From NCBI RefSeq assembly GCF_002221525.1, contig NZ_CP011028.1, positions 1,499,001 to 1,563,000 of the forward strand: a stretch of 64,000 bases of DNA, read 5' to 3'. The DNA is from Pseudoalteromonas espejiana DSM 9414. Lineage in GTDB: Bacteria; Pseudomonadota; Gammaproteobacteria; Enterobacterales; Alteromonadaceae. The notes below the pieces were generated by a model. The model was not told the origin of the DNA. It made no database searches and worked only from the letters and a program-made list of their open reading frames with translations. Positions 1 through 9,040 of the stretch are shown here, one piece after another. Position 1 is the stretch's first letter; each line of letters begins with the position of its first letter. The position numbers and the translations under genes are program-made.

Positions 1-1420
1 CTTCGTATTTATGTTTACGGCGCCTGCGCTGCGATACTTTAATGCCAAGCAGTTCTTGCTCAGTAATTATAGACAGGCTCGGCTTACTGCCTAATACCAC
101 GCTTTGCTCAAGCGGGCTTACAATTAGACCTACATCGCTTTGGCTTTGGGTAAACTGAGTTAAATTTTCAAACTCTTTAAATTTTAAGCCGCTAGGTTTA
201 AGTACACCTAATAATGATTCGCGTCGGCCATCAGACTCAACACTGAGTAATATGCGGCTTTTTTTCTTTTTTTGCGCTGCAACATATTCTATAAACGCGC
301 CATAGGGTTCGTGTTGTTTATGATCGATTCTTACAGCTGGGAGCTCGTTTACATTTAAGTTTTTATTACCCGCTTTAGTGGGTAATTTAGCTTGCGATAA
401 ACGAATACGTGCAAATTCACCTAAATTAGAAAATAGCTCGTTTAAAGGTTGATATAACTCACTAGGCGCTAATAGTGGGCGTAGTGGGTCTACTTTACGG
501 TTTTCGTAGCGTACGTTTACATCGTGCCAAAAGGTATCAGCGGCGTGCTCTAAATCACCTAGCTGCATTACTGTTGTGGTGTTTGGCAAGTAATCAAAAA
601 TGGTGGCAAGTCCATCAAAAAACAGCGGCATATAGTATTCAATACCCGCAGGCCACGTGCCTTTACTTACTTGCATGTATACAGAGTCTTGCTCTGAACT
701 TGCGCCAAATTTATCGCGATAATTTATTCTAAAACGCTCAACGTCAGCTTCGTTGGTTGGAAACTCATGCGCAGGAAGTAGCTCAATTTTATCTACTTTT
801 TCATCAGAACGTTGAGTTTCTACATCAAATAAGCGAATTGAGTCGAGCTCATCATCAAAAAAGTCGAGCCTAAATGGGTGTACACTGCCCATTGGGTATA
901 AATCAACAATAGAGCCACGTATGGCGTATTCGCCATGCTCCATTACTTGCTGAACGTTTAAATAACCCGCTTGTTCTAAGTTACTGCGCAAGTTATGGGT
1001 GTCTAGCTTATCGCCTACTTTAAAATTAAGGGTAGAGCCGTATATAAACGAAGCAGGGGCTGTACGTAGCATCAATGTTGATACCGGTACAATTAGTACA
1101 CTTTGTTGCTCGTTTTTTAACGTGTTAAGTGTGGCTAAGCGCGCTGAAATAATATCTTGATGAGGAGAGAAATGGTCGTACGGTAGGGTTTCCCAATCAG
1201 GAAAAACCATAACAGGGTTATCGGGTAGTAAGTACTCGAGCTCGGTTTCAAGACGAAGCGCACTTGGCGTATCCGGCGTAACAATGAGCACTAAATCGTT
1301 TTGTTGTTTAACACCTTCTGCAATGGCAATACTTAAACCACTACCAGTTAGCTGCCCCCATTGAATTTTATCTTTTTGAGATTTTACCCAAGGCAAGGCT
1401 GCCCATTGCTCAAACGCCAT
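1..1420 (-). CDS. mfd: Transcription-repair coupling factor Mfd, N-terminal part (runs off left edge)
   Basis: Mfd displaces RNA polymerase stalled at DNA damage and recruits UvrA. The frame is open from an ATG at 1420 to the window edge (about 473 residues; the family is near 1150). The visible part is the UvrB-like N-terminal region: WETLPYDHFSPHQDIIS at about residues 76-92 and VMEHGEYAIRGSIVDLYPMGS at about 159-179 are nearly identical to E. coli Mfd. The polymerase-interaction and translocase domains lie outside. A GGAG motif sits shortly before the start. The gene is transcribed leftward, behind the aguA-aguB pair. Identity is secure from sequence resemblance. Confidence 0.96.
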   Translation of the reverse strand, partial: MAFEQWAALPWVKSQKDKIQWGQLTGSGLSIAIAEGVKQQNDLVLIVTPDTPSALRLETELEYLLPDNPVMVFPDWETLPYDHFSPHQDIISARLATLNTLKNEQQSVLIVPVSTLMLRTAPASFIYGSTLNFKVGDKLDTHNLRSNLEQAGYLNVQQVMEHGEYAIRGSIVDLYPMGSVHPFRLDFFDDELDSIRLFDVETQRSDEKVDKIELLPAHEFPTNEADVERFRINYRDKFGASSEQDSVYMQVSKGTWPAGIEYYMPLFFDGLATIFDYLPNTTTVMQLGDLEHAADTFWHDVNVRYENRKVDPLRPLLAPSELYQPLNELFSNLGEFARIRLSQAKLPTKAGNKNLNVNELPAVRIDHKQHEPYGAFIEYVAAQKKKKSRILLSVESDGRRESLLGVLKPSGLKFKEFENLTQFTQSQSDVGLIVSPLEQSVVLGSKPSLSIITEQELLGIKVSQRRRRKHKYE

Positions 1421-1470
1421 TTAGTGCTCCATTTTTTATTGGCGCTTGAGTGCAAGCGCCATAATATTAT

Positions 1471-2364
1471 TTAGTCTCGGTAAATTTTTGTTAAGTCTTG
1501 ATAATGATCAATTCTACGGTCGCGTAAATACGGCCATATACGTCTTACGTTTTCAGACGCTTTTTGATCAAGTTCTACCACTAAAATTTGCTCATCGGTA
1601 TTATTGGCCTCTGCGAGCATTTCACCTTGTGGGCCTGCAATAAACGAATTACCCCAAAATTGAATGCCTTCGCTTTGTGCACTTGGGTCACTCTCTAGGC
1701 CTACTCGGTTGCAACTAATAACCGGCACGCCATTAGCAACAGCGTGGGCACGTTGACTTATAACCCAAGCATCTTTTTGGCGGGTTTGTTCATCGCTTTC
1801 ATCACGTGGGTCCCAACCAATAGCGGTTGGGTAAATTAATACCTCAGCACCTGCCATTGCCATTAAGCGTGCAGCCTCTGGAAACCATTGATCCCAACAT
1901 ACTAGTACGCCTAATTTACCTACCGAGGTTTGAATAGGCTCAAAGCCTAAATCGCCTGGGGTAAAGTAAAATTTTTCGTAAAAGCCTGGATCATCAGGAA
2001 TGTGCATTTTGCGATATTTACCGGCAATAGTGCCGTCTTTTTCAAGCACAACAGCCGTGTTGTGATAAAGCCCGGTGGCGCGCTTTTCAAATAATGAAGC
2101 AACAATAACGACACCTAACTCTTTGGCTAATTCACCAAGGGTATTGCTACTTGGGCCAGGTATGGTTTCGGCTAAATCAAATACGTTTACGTCTTCGGTT
2201 TGGCAAAAATACAAACTGCGGTGTAGCTCTTGTAAAACTATAAGCTGTGCGCCTTGTTTTGCTGCATCACGAATACCAGCAATAGACTTTGCCATGTTTT
2301 GCTCGGCGTTATTGCTGTTAGTTTGTTGTACTAAGGCTACATTTAATTTTGCAGGGCTTGTCAT
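1471..2364 (-). CDS. aguB: N-carbamoylputrescine amidase
   Basis: Hydrolyses N-carbamoylputrescine to putrescine, CO2 and ammonia, the last step of the agmatine route to polyamines; cytoplasmic. The 297-residue protein has the nitrilase catalytic triad in its usual settings: Glu46 in LQELHRS, Lys119 in KYRKMHIPDD and Cys156 in LVCWDQWFPEAARL. The HIPDDPGFYEKFYFTPGD stretch is typical of the AguB subgroup. A longer frame begins upstream, but the ATG at 2364 overlaps the aguA stop as ATGA, which points to translational coupling and sets the start. The gene forms a two-gene operon with aguA. Confidence 0.95.
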   Translation of the reverse strand: MTSPAKLNVALVQQTNSNNAEQNMAKSIAGIRDAAKQGAQLIVLQELHRSLYFCQTEDVNVFDLAETIPGPSSNTLGELAKELGVVIVASLFEKRATGLYHNTAVVLEKDGTIAGKYRKMHIPDDPGFYEKFYFTPGDLGFEPIQTSVGKLGVLVCWDQWFPEAARLMAMAGAEVLIYPTAIGWDPRDESDEQTRQKDAWVISQRAHAVANGVPVISCNRVGLESDPSAQSEGIQFWGNSFIAGPQGEMLAEANNTDEQILVVELDQKASENVRRIWPYLRDRRIDHYQDLTKIYRD

Positions 2365-3416
2365 TGTGCTGCTCCAGCTAAAAATCCACGAGGTAATTGC
2401 ATGGTAATACAATGCAAACTACCAAATTGTTCAATAATGGGTAGGCAGTTAATGCCAATAATTTTGTGCTTTGGGTACGCTTTTTGTATTTGCGCAAGAG
2501 CAAGTGCGTCGTTGTCATCATTATACGTTGGTACAAGTACCGCATTGTTTATGATTAGGTAGTTAGCGTACGTGGCCGGTAAGCGCGTGTTTTCATCGTC
2601 AAACACAGGTTTTGGCCAAGGCAAAGCAATTAAATTATATGGGGTGTTATTTTGTGTTTTAAAGCTTTGTAGCTGATTTTCCATCGCATTTAATGCGCTG
2701 TAGTGCTCATCGGTTTTATCATCACATTGAACATAAACCAGTGTGTTATTAGGCGCAAAGCGTACTAACGTATCTATGTGACTGTCGGTATCGTCACCGG
2801 CTAAATAACCATGATCAACCCATAAAAAATCAGTTGCGCCTAAATGCGTTTTTAAAAGTGTTTCAATATCAGTAGGGGATAAATCAGGGTTACGGTTTTT
2901 ATTAAGTAAACACTCGCTAGTTGTAAGTAAAACGCCGTGTTCGTTAATTTCTATTCCGCCGCCTTCAAGCACTACATCAAGCGCTTGGTAGTGATTAGCT
3001 TTATTACCTAGCTCGTTAATCAGTACAGCATTAATTTTGTTATCAAGCGCACTTTCAAACTTATTGCCCCAACCGTTAAATATAAAATCATACACTTTTA
3101 ATTGGCGGGCATCGCAAGCACTGGCGCAGGTAATAGGGCCATGATCGCGCGCCCATGTATCGTTAGTTGGTGTAACAACACACTCCACTTTGTTTAAATC
3201 TACGTTAGCTGTAGTTAATAGCGAGATAATATGACTTTTTAAATCGTCATTATGAGCCACAATAACAAGGTGTTGTACAGCCGTAATATGCGTAGCAAGC
3301 TCAACATACACAGGCTCTACGCGTGTGAGTGTGTCGGCCCAATCGGTTTGGTCGTGTGGCCAAGTAAGCATTACAGCGTCTTGCTCGGCCCATTCTGGTA
3401 AAAGTCTAAAGTTCAT
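2361..3416 (-). CDS. aguA: Agmatine deiminase
   Basis: Converts agmatine to N-carbamoylputrescine and ammonia; its product is the substrate of the overlapping aguB. The protein has family landmarks: LLPEWAEQDAVMLTWPH at the N terminus, NDTWARDHGP, VLEGGGIEINEHG, and the catalytic Cys near residue 336 in GSLHCITMQLPRG. The ATG at 3416 is preferred over an in-frame TTG five codons upstream because it gives the usual N terminus of the family; neither start has a strong ribosome site. The gene is first in the pair, and together they make putrescine from arginine-derived agmatine. Confidence 0.95.
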   Translation of the reverse strand: MNFRLLPEWAEQDAVMLTWPHDQTDWADTLTRVEPVYVELATHITAVQHLVIVAHNDDLKSHIISLLTTANVDLNKVECVVTPTNDTWARDHGPITCASACDARQLKVYDFIFNGWGNKFESALDNKINAVLINELGNKANHYQALDVVLEGGGIEINEHGVLLTTSECLLNKNRNPDLSPTDIETLLKTHLGATDFLWVDHGYLAGDDTDSHIDTLVRFAPNNTLVYVQCDDKTDEHYSALNAMENQLQSFKTQNNTPYNLIALPWPKPVFDDENTRLPATYANYLIINNAVLVPTYNDDNDALALAQIQKAYPKHKIIGINCLPIIEQFGSLHCITMQLPRGFLAGAAQ

Positions 3417-3473
3417 GAAGTTTTGATACAAATTAGGGTGGCGCTAGTTTAGCATTTTACATGGATATGTCAG

Positions 3474-4082
3474 CTATTTATCACTGCTTGAATCGTCTTC
3501 GGTTGGCTCAAGTTCTTGGCGTTTTTTTAGCTGGCGAGTTTGTGCATGTAAGCTGGCGCGTACCACTAACTCTTGGTCTGTGGTTCTAATTGCGGTAAAC
3601 AAAAGAGTGTATTGATAGTGTTCGCTATCTTGTTTTTCAACGGCGACTACTTCTGTGTAGCAATACACCGCTGAAGCCTCGTGGTGTAAAAACAGCTTAG
3701 TTCTAAATGCTTGGCCAATTGCATACACATCTGGCGAGGTAAATCTAATACCGCCACCACCGTAACTATCGCACTGAATGGCGTTATCTTGTGCTTGTTC
3801 AGAGGCTAAAATATGGCTCATTATTAAATCAATTTTACGTGATTGCGCTTGTAAAAATGCTGCTAACTCTTGCGCCAAATCGCCTAAGTTGCGCAGTGGC
3901 CTCAGAGATGCTTGCTCAAGCTCGCTTACCTCATTGGCAAGTTTAAACAAGGGTGGAATGTCATCTTCAAGAGCGAGTTGAGATTGCGGCACTAACTTAT
4001 TATCTACAGCAAATAGGTTAACCCGTATGCTCTCATTGATTTGAAAGTATTCTTCAAATTCACTTAATCTTTGACTATTCAT
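3474..4082 (-). CDS. PilZ-like domain protein, putative c-di-GMP effector
   Basis: A 202-residue cytoplasmic protein without signal peptide or membrane segment. The N-terminal half is predicted mostly helical. The C-terminal half contains CDSYGGGGIRFTS followed by alternating hydrophobic strands, which resembles the second conserved motif (D/N-x-S-x-x-G) of PilZ domains; the upstream arginine motif is not clear, so c-di-GMP binding is inference. The tail is acidic and charged. The ATG at 4082 is chosen because GGAG lies 6 bases upstream; the in-frame GTG at 4094 would overlap that site. It stands alone between aguA and the dehalogenase operon. Confidence 0.6.
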   Translation of the reverse strand: MNSQRLSEFEEYFQINESIRVNLFAVDNKLVPQSQLALEDDIPPLFKLANEVSELEQASLRPLRNLGDLAQELAAFLQAQSRKIDLIMSHILASEQAQDNAIQCDSYGGGGIRFTSPDVYAIGQAFRTKLFLHHEASAVYCYTEVVAVEKQDSEHYQYTLLFTAIRTTDQELVVRASLHAQTRQLKKRQELEPTEDDSSSDK

Positions 4083-4168
4083 AATTATCTCCACGGCGTG
4101 TTAACTAAATAGTAGCGCTGTGAAGGGTAAATTGCTAGCAGTTAAAACCGCTAAACACTTTGTTTATA

Positions 4169-4250
4169 ATACTAATTCGTTTATTTAAATAATAGGTATT
4201 ACGCCAGCCTGCCATGCGCTAATACCTAAAAATAATTAAGTATTAGCGTA
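4169..4250. repeat. Degenerate ATACCAAT-type palindromic repeat
   Basis: This intergenic stretch holds ATACTAATTCG at one end and ATAATTAAGTATTAGCGT at the other, both close to parts of the 40-bp palindromic repeats at 35226 and 42903. A pair of facing GGTATTA / TAATACC arms lies between them. It appears to be a rearranged or decayed copy of the same family. Confidence 0.4.
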
Positions 4251-4275
4251 AATAAGGATACGTTTTTTAGGGCAT

Positions 4276-4312
4276 AAAAAAGCGGCCAACGTCATCCTGA
4301 CATTGGCCGCTT
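4276..4312 (-). terminator. Rho-independent terminator after the HAD gene
   Basis: AAGCGGCCAA at 4280-4289 pairs perfectly with TTGGCCGCTT at 4303-4312 across a 13-base loop. Read on the minus strand the stem is followed by a run of six T. It ends the peroxiredoxin-dehalogenase operon. Confidence 0.85.
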
Positions 4313-4341
4313 GGGTATTGATTAATTAGCGCTGAATGTGC

Positions 4342-5109
4342 TTATTTAAGTAGAGCGACTAATTCATGTAAATCTTTCACAACATGGTCTGGTTTTTTCG
4401 CAAGCGGGTAAAGAGTTTTACCTGGGCGTGCAATAAACGTTGTTTGTAATCCGGCTTCTTTAGCGCCTGCAACGTCCCAACCGTGTGCTGCAACCATCAT
4501 TGCTTCATTTGCTTTTACATTTAATTTAGTTAACACCCACTCATATGCACGTAAGTCTGGCTTATAAATTTTAATATCTTCAATGCTATAGCGCGCATCA
4601 AAGTACGACATTAATCCAGCGCTTTCAAACTGGGCTTTTACACCTTTGTTTGAAGAATTCGTCAGGCTTACTAACTTATAGCCCCGTGCTTTGAGTTTTG
4701 CCAGTCCTTCTTTAACATCGCCATGCGGTGGTAGGGTTAAAAGTGGTGTAACAATGGCTGTTTTTGCTTGCTCGCTTGTTATATCAATATTGTTATTTTT
4801 AGCGACCATAAGTAACGAAGCAACCCCTATTTGGCCAAAGTCGTGGTAGTTTCCGCTTACTGTATCTACTAGCGAGTGATGCAACATAGTAGAAAACCAC
4901 AATGGCAATAAATCTTCGCGACCGCCCAATGCTTTACCAATAGAAGTACGCATTGACGTTAAATCAAGAAGTGTTTCGTTTACATCAAAAATAAGTACTT
5001 TAGGTTTTACCTGTGAAGGCTTTTCATCAGCATGTGCTAAACCAGAAACTAAGCTGCCACCTACAAGTAGTGAAAGAGTGAACGTTTTTATAGATTTTAA
5101 AATAGACAT
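4342..5109 (-). CDS. Secreted HAD-superfamily hydrolase, haloacid dehalogenase type II-like
   Basis: A 255-residue HAD hydrolase related to (S)-2-haloacid dehalogenases. The nucleophile Asp42 lies in FDVNETLLDL (the classical enzyme has DxYGT), motif II is in LVSLTNSSNKG, a lysine is in IYKPDLRAYEW, and an AHGWDVAGAKEAGL stretch corresponds to motif III. Residues 1-27 look like a cleavable signal peptide ending in LAHA before DEKP, so the enzyme is probably periplasmic, which is unusual because most type II dehalogenases are cytoplasmic. The start overlaps the stop of the upstream peroxiredoxin gene by one base (TAATG), indicating coupling. The substrate is unknown. Confidence 0.82.
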   Translation of the reverse strand: MSILKSIKTFTLSLLVGGSLVSGLAHADEKPSQVKPKVLIFDVNETLLDLTSMRTSIGKALGGREDLLPLWFSTMLHHSLVDTVSGNYHDFGQIGVASLLMVAKNNNIDITSEQAKTAIVTPLLTLPPHGDVKEGLAKLKARGYKLVSLTNSSNKGVKAQFESAGLMSYFDARYSIEDIKIYKPDLRAYEWVLTKLNVKANEAMMVAAHGWDVAGAKEAGLQTTFIARPGKTLYPLAKKPDHVVKDLHELVALLK

Positions 5110-5759
5110 TATTTGTGCTCCGATTCTAGGGCGGCCATTACATCAGCAGGCTCCGCGCGTAGGGTGTAATCTTCATTTAAAAATGCGTAAGTAATAATAC
5201 CTTCTTGATTAATTACATACGTGGCTGGCAATGGCAGTTTATAACTTTTATCACCATAATAGTGCTCAAAATCAATACCAAATTGCGTATAAAGCGCTTG
5301 AATACGCTCATCAAGTGTAAACAGTAAGCCAAATTGATCAGCCACTTTATTACTCACATCTGAGAGTACATCAAATTCAAGCGCATTTTTTTGCGTTGTA
5401 GAAAGTGTTTCGTCAGGTAATTGCCCTGATATAGCAATGAGCTGAGCACTTTGTGTTTTAAATTGCGGCAAGTAGTCATTTAGTGCTTTTAGCTCTAAAT
5501 TACAATATGGACACCATCCGCCGCGGTAAAAACTAATAATTACCGGGCCTTTATTAAGTAAATCAGTAAGCTCAATATTTTCGCCGTTATGGTTACTTAA
5601 ATTAAAGTTACTTACTTTAACGCCTACTTGTAAGGCGTTATTTTTAATGTGCTGGGCAATCAGCTCTTCATTTGTGGTGTCCATTAAGGCCAAAACATCA
5701 GCCGGTAATTTGGCTTCTTTTTGCACGTTATAGGCATCTATCTGTGCTTTTAAACTCAT
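5109..5759 (-). CDS. Peroxiredoxin-like AhpC/TSA family protein
   Basis: A 216-residue thioredoxin-fold protein. FYRGGWCPYCNLELKAL carries a CxxC pair (Cys83, Cys86) at the position of the peroxidatic cysteine, and LPATYVINQEGII is the cis-proline region. There is an N-terminal extension of about 45 residues and no signal peptide, so it is cytoplasmic. It probably reduces peroxides, though the precise substrate and reductant are unknown. It is first in a coupled operon with the secreted HAD hydrolase and diverges from a LysR regulator at 5882, which is the likely controller of the pair. Confidence 0.85.
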   Translation of the reverse strand: MSLKAQIDAYNVQKEAKLPADVLALMDTTNEELIAQHIKNNALQVGVKVSNFNLSNHNGENIELTDLLNKGPVIISFYRGGWCPYCNLELKALNDYLPQFKTQSAQLIAISGQLPDETLSTTQKNALEFDVLSDVSNKVADQFGLLFTLDERIQALYTQFGIDFEHYYGDKSYKLPLPATYVINQEGIITYAFLNEDYTLRAEPADVMAALESEHK

Positions 5760-5881
5760 TATTAAACCTCAACTTTATAGGTGTTGTGATTATGAGTGTT
5801 CTAGTTATTTAAAAAAACATTGCAAAACTGAAAGCTTCATTCGAAAATATTAAACATTAAAATATATTCTTAAGTTCAGTT

Positions 5882-6769
5882 ATGTATAACCTAAGTGATT
5901 TAGAAACCTTTATAGCCGTTGTAGAAAACAAAGGAGTGCTAGCCGCTGCGCGCGAACAGCGCTTGTCGCCTGCAACAGTAAGCCATAGGTTAAGTAAGCT
6001 TGAGCGAGAGTTGTCGACCGTTTTAGTGTTTAGAGACAGCAGAAGAGTAAGGTTATCACCAGCAGGGGAGTTGTTTTATAGCCGAGTAGGCGCAATTATT
6101 GAGGCTTTACACGACGCCGAACATAGCATAGGCGCACGTAGCTCATCGGTGAGTGGTCTATTGCGCGTGACTATGCCGCCGTGGATTTTTTCAAAGTATG
6201 TCATGCCAAAACTCACAGAATTTGAGAGTAAGTACCCAGAGCTTAAGCTTGATTTTTTAATAACCGATCACTTTGTAAATGTTGTTGATGATGCGCAAGA
6301 TGTCGCAATTAGAGTAGGGCAATTAACCGACTCAGGTTTGCTCTCACGTAAAATAGTAAACAACTCACGTATTTTATGTGCCGCACCTAGTTATATAAAA
6401 AAGCATGGAATGCCTACCACCCTAAGTGAGCTGAGTAATCATTATTGGGTGTGTTTACCCTGGCAGCGACAATTAAAGCTGTATGATGAAAATAAAAAAA
6501 TACAGACCTTTAATGCAAAAACGCGCTTTACTATTTCTAACTCAGATAACATGACCCAAGCAGCATTAGCGGGGCATGGTTTAGCGATTAAATCTAAAAT
6601 AGCAATTAATGATGAACTTAAAGCGGGTAAGTTAATAGAAGTAATGCCAAATGTTATGGCTCAAAGTGATGCACCAGTATGGTTTTTGCGTGCGCAAAAT
6701 AGTTTAACAACCCGAAAAACAGACGTATTTTACGAATTCATGAAATCATTATTTTTGAGCTGCGAATAA
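5882..6769 (+). CDS. LysR-family transcriptional regulator
   Basis: A 295-residue LysR regulator. Residues 1-60 form the winged helix-turn-helix (LETFIAVVENKGVLAAAREQRLSPATVSHRLSKLE), followed by a substrate-binding domain with LRVTMPPWIFSKYVMPKLTEF. It is read divergently from the peroxiredoxin-dehalogenase operon with 122 bases between the two starts, the classical layout in which a LysR protein regulates its neighbour and itself. Its 3' end overlaps the convergent DUF2937 gene by 21 bases. The inducer cannot be told from sequence. Confidence 0.9.
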   Translation: MYNLSDLETFIAVVENKGVLAAAREQRLSPATVSHRLSKLERELSTVLVFRDSRRVRLSPAGELFYSRVGAIIEALHDAEHSIGARSSSVSGLLRVTMPPWIFSKYVMPKLTEFESKYPELKLDFLITDHFVNVVDDAQDVAIRVGQLTDSGLLSRKIVNNSRILCAAPSYIKKHGMPTTLSELSNHYWVCLPWQRQLKLYDENKKIQTFNAKTRFTISNSDNMTQAALAGHGLAIKSKIAINDELKAGKLIEVMPNVMAQSDAPVWFLRAQNSLTTRKTDVFYEFMKSLFLSCE

Positions 6770-7264
6770 CTTGGTATAACTTTTTTTAAGTGTGAATAAT
6801 AATACAAAGCCAATAAGCTCTGCCAACATAGCAATGAAAATTGCACTTGCAATAGCCGCAATTATAGAATCTTTTTTGAGTACAATTTGCCCTTCAAAGC
6901 GCTGCCATACTTGCTTTTTTATACTGCTAAAGTCACTCGTTAGCGTGTACAAGTAAGGGGCTTTGTTATAAGCATTAACAGCATCTTGCAGCGACTTCTC
7001 TCGGTTATTAAGTGTGTTTATATGATTGGCACCTTTACCTACTATACTGTCTCCAATATTTTGATAATGGTTAATAAGCTTGTTTATATCATTATCAAAG
7101 TACTGCTTGGCGTCGTTTTTAAATGGCGCTATGGCTTTATTTGCTTCTAATAAATGCGCGTTTAACGCATGCCCGTAATCGCTAACAAAGGCCGGTATTT
7201 GTACCCCTAATAGCAAACCTGCAGCAAAAAAACTGAGTCTTATGTAATCTAATAGTTTACTCAT
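6749..7264 (-). CDS. DUF2937 family inner-membrane protein
   Basis: A 171-residue protein with hydrophobic segments at about residues 8-28 and 134-158 and a roughly 100-residue charged, mostly helical region between them, probably periplasmic. The N terminus (LLDYIRLSFFAAGLLLGVQIPAFVSDYGHALNAHL) resembles the DUF2937 family as remembered; no function is established. It converges with the LysR gene (21-base overlap) and diverges from the sigma-factor operon at 7375. It does not clearly belong to either neighbour. Confidence 0.65.
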   Translation of the reverse strand: MSKLLDYIRLSFFAAGLLLGVQIPAFVSDYGHALNAHLLEANKAIAPFKNDAKQYFDNDINKLINHYQNIGDSIVGKGANHINTLNNREKSLQDAVNAYNKAPYLYTLTSDFSSIKKQVWQRFEGQIVLKKDSIIAAIASAIFIAMLAELIGFVLLFTLKKSYTKLFAAQK

Positions 7265-7374
7265 GCGATCTCCTGTTTACGCAAAACCCACCTAAACAAC
7301 GCTAAATTAACATTTGCGCTTGTTTTTATGCCAAAAACTCGTAATCTATCGGTAATAATAATAACACTAGGCAT

Positions 7375-7959
7375 ATGTTAAGGATGACTACCAAAGTAAA
7401 TATGACATCAACCTTTGTTGATATTTCAAAGCAGCTAAAACGCTTTGTATCGCGTATTGTTCAGCCCGATGACGTAGACGACATTGTGCAAGAAACCTTT
7501 ATTAAAAGCTATGAGGCTGATTTAAAGCAAGATATTCAGTTTACCCGCAGTTACATGTTAAAAACTGCCAAGCATTTAGCGCTTAACCACATAGCAAAGT
7601 GGGATAATAAATTTAACGATTCATTAGAGCATGACAACGAACTACCACCGTTGCTTAAATCGTCTCAATTAGAAGACGAATACACATCAAAAGAGCGATT
7701 TTTACTTTTTTGTAGAGCAACAGAGCAATTAAATTCATCAATTCGTAAATGTTTTATATTTAAAAAAGTTTACGGTATGAGCCAAAAAGAAATCGCCCAG
7801 CAAATGCAGTTAAGTGAAAGCACAGTGGAAAAGCACATTGCCAAAGGTTTACTACAAACCATGTTATACATGAAAGAACATGAACAAAATCATAACAAAC
7901 CTGCGGTTAATTACTCTGCATCTAATCAGGCTCTACCAATAGAGAGGGCTGCAAAATGA
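7375..7959 (+). CDS. ECF sigma factor, FecI type
   Basis: A 194-residue extracytoplasmic-function sigma factor. Region 2 is seen in VDDIVQETFIKSYE (about residues 34-50) and region 4 in MSQKEIAQQMQLSESTVEKHIAKGL (about 139-163). It is followed by a FecR anti-sigma gene (stop and start overlap as ATGA at 7956) and a TonB receptor with an N-terminal signalling domain, the complete cell-surface signalling trio. The sigma factor is therefore expected to drive the receptor gene when ligand binds. The start is uncertain: ATGs at 7375, 7384 and 7402 are all possible, and 7375 has an AGG five bases before it. Confidence 0.9.
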   Translation: MLRMTTKVNMTSTFVDISKQLKRFVSRIVQPDDVDDIVQETFIKSYEADLKQDIQFTRSYMLKTAKHLALNHIAKWDNKFNDSLEHDNELPPLLKSSQLEDEYTSKERFLLFCRATEQLNSSIRKCFIFKKVYGMSQKEIAQQMQLSESTVEKHIAKGLLQTMLYMKEHEQNHNKPAVNYSASNQALPIERAAK

Positions 7960-9032
7960 GTAACGTACATCAATTTACTTCAAAAGATTTAATTTTAGAA
8001 AAAGCGTGTGAATGGATAAGCGCGATAGACAGAGGTTTGAGCGAAAGCGAAAAAGAGCAATTTAAGCTCTGGATGATGCAAAGCACAGCGCATCAAGATG
8101 CCGTTTATGAGCTTGCCCAGCTATGGGATGAACTTGCTGTATTAAATGAGCTAAGTAGTTTGTTTCCTCATAAAAACGCAAAGCCAAATAAAAAAAGGTG
8201 GGCGTTTTCCAGTGCCATTGCTGCTAGCTTATTTGCAGCCTTGATGGTGTGCAGCTATTTATTAGTTAACTTAGAAAACGGCTACAACGCTGAGCTGGCA
8301 AAAATAAATTACACCAAAATTTATAAAACAAAAGTGGGTGAGCAGGCAACCTATGTACTCCCCGACGGTACTATTGTGCAATTAAACACAAATAGCTTAT
8401 TAGAAGTTGCCTACAGTAAAGGACGCCGCCAATTACTACTTAGTAAAGGTGAAGGGCGCTTTAATGTAGCAAAAGATGCATCACGTCCATTTAGTGTAAT
8501 GGCAGGTGATAAAAGCTTTACCGCACTTGGTACTGTGTTTAATGTGCAGCGCAATACTTCATCTGACTTAGAGCTTGTAGTAACCGAAGGTAAAGTGATG
8601 ATCACCGACCCAAGTGTTGCAGTGAGCGCTAACGACTTTAAAGATTACCAATTAGCAGATAACAACGCTAAAAATGTGCGTAATATAAATGCAAATATAG
8701 TTATATCTGGTGAAAAAGCAGTTATTGAGCAAAGTGTTACTAAGCCTATTACACAGTTGTCAGTTAATGACGTACAACGCGATTTAGCGTGGCAAAATGG
8801 CATGCTTATATTTAATGGTGAGCAATTAAGTGACGCTCTACACGAAGTAAGCCGCTATACCTCAACACGTTTTGAGCTTTCGAGTGCTGAGCTTGCCAAT
8901 ATAAAAGTGGCAGGTGTGTTTAAAGCAGGCGACGTTGAAGGTTTGCTAGAGAGCTTACAAACTAATTTTGCAATCGAGCACGAGCGTTTAGGTGAACATC
9001 TGGTAAGTCTTGTACAGCAAACTAAATCATAA
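7956..9032 (+). CDS. FecR-like anti-sigma factor / sigma regulator
   Basis: A 358-residue inner-membrane regulator. The cytoplasmic N-terminal part (residues 1-80) has the family pattern EKACEWISAIDRGLSESEKEQFKLWM. A membrane helix spans about 84-105. The periplasmic part carries the FecR domain (YVLPDGTIVQLNTNSLLEV, GKSFTALGTVFNV-like strand region, VTEGKV) and a C-terminal STN-like domain (LSDALHEVSRYTSTRFELS). It should hold the preceding ECF sigma factor inactive and release it when the receptor at 9041 is occupied. Coupled to the sigma gene by a 4-base overlap. Confidence 0.92.
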   Translation: MSNVHQFTSKDLILEKACEWISAIDRGLSESEKEQFKLWMMQSTAHQDAVYELAQLWDELAVLNELSSLFPHKNAKPNKKRWAFSSAIAASLFAALMVCSYLLVNLENGYNAELAKINYTKIYKTKVGEQATYVLPDGTIVQLNTNSLLEVAYSKGRRQLLLSKGEGRFNVAKDASRPFSVMAGDKSFTALGTVFNVQRNTSSDLELVVTEGKVMITDPSVAVSANDFKDYQLADNNAKNVRNINANIVISGEKAVIEQSVTKPITQLSVNDVQRDLAWQNGMLIFNGEQLSDALHEVSRYTSTRFELSSAELANIKVAGVFKAGDVEGLLESLQTNFAIEHERLGEHLVSLVQQTKS

Positions 9033-9040
9033 GAAATGTT

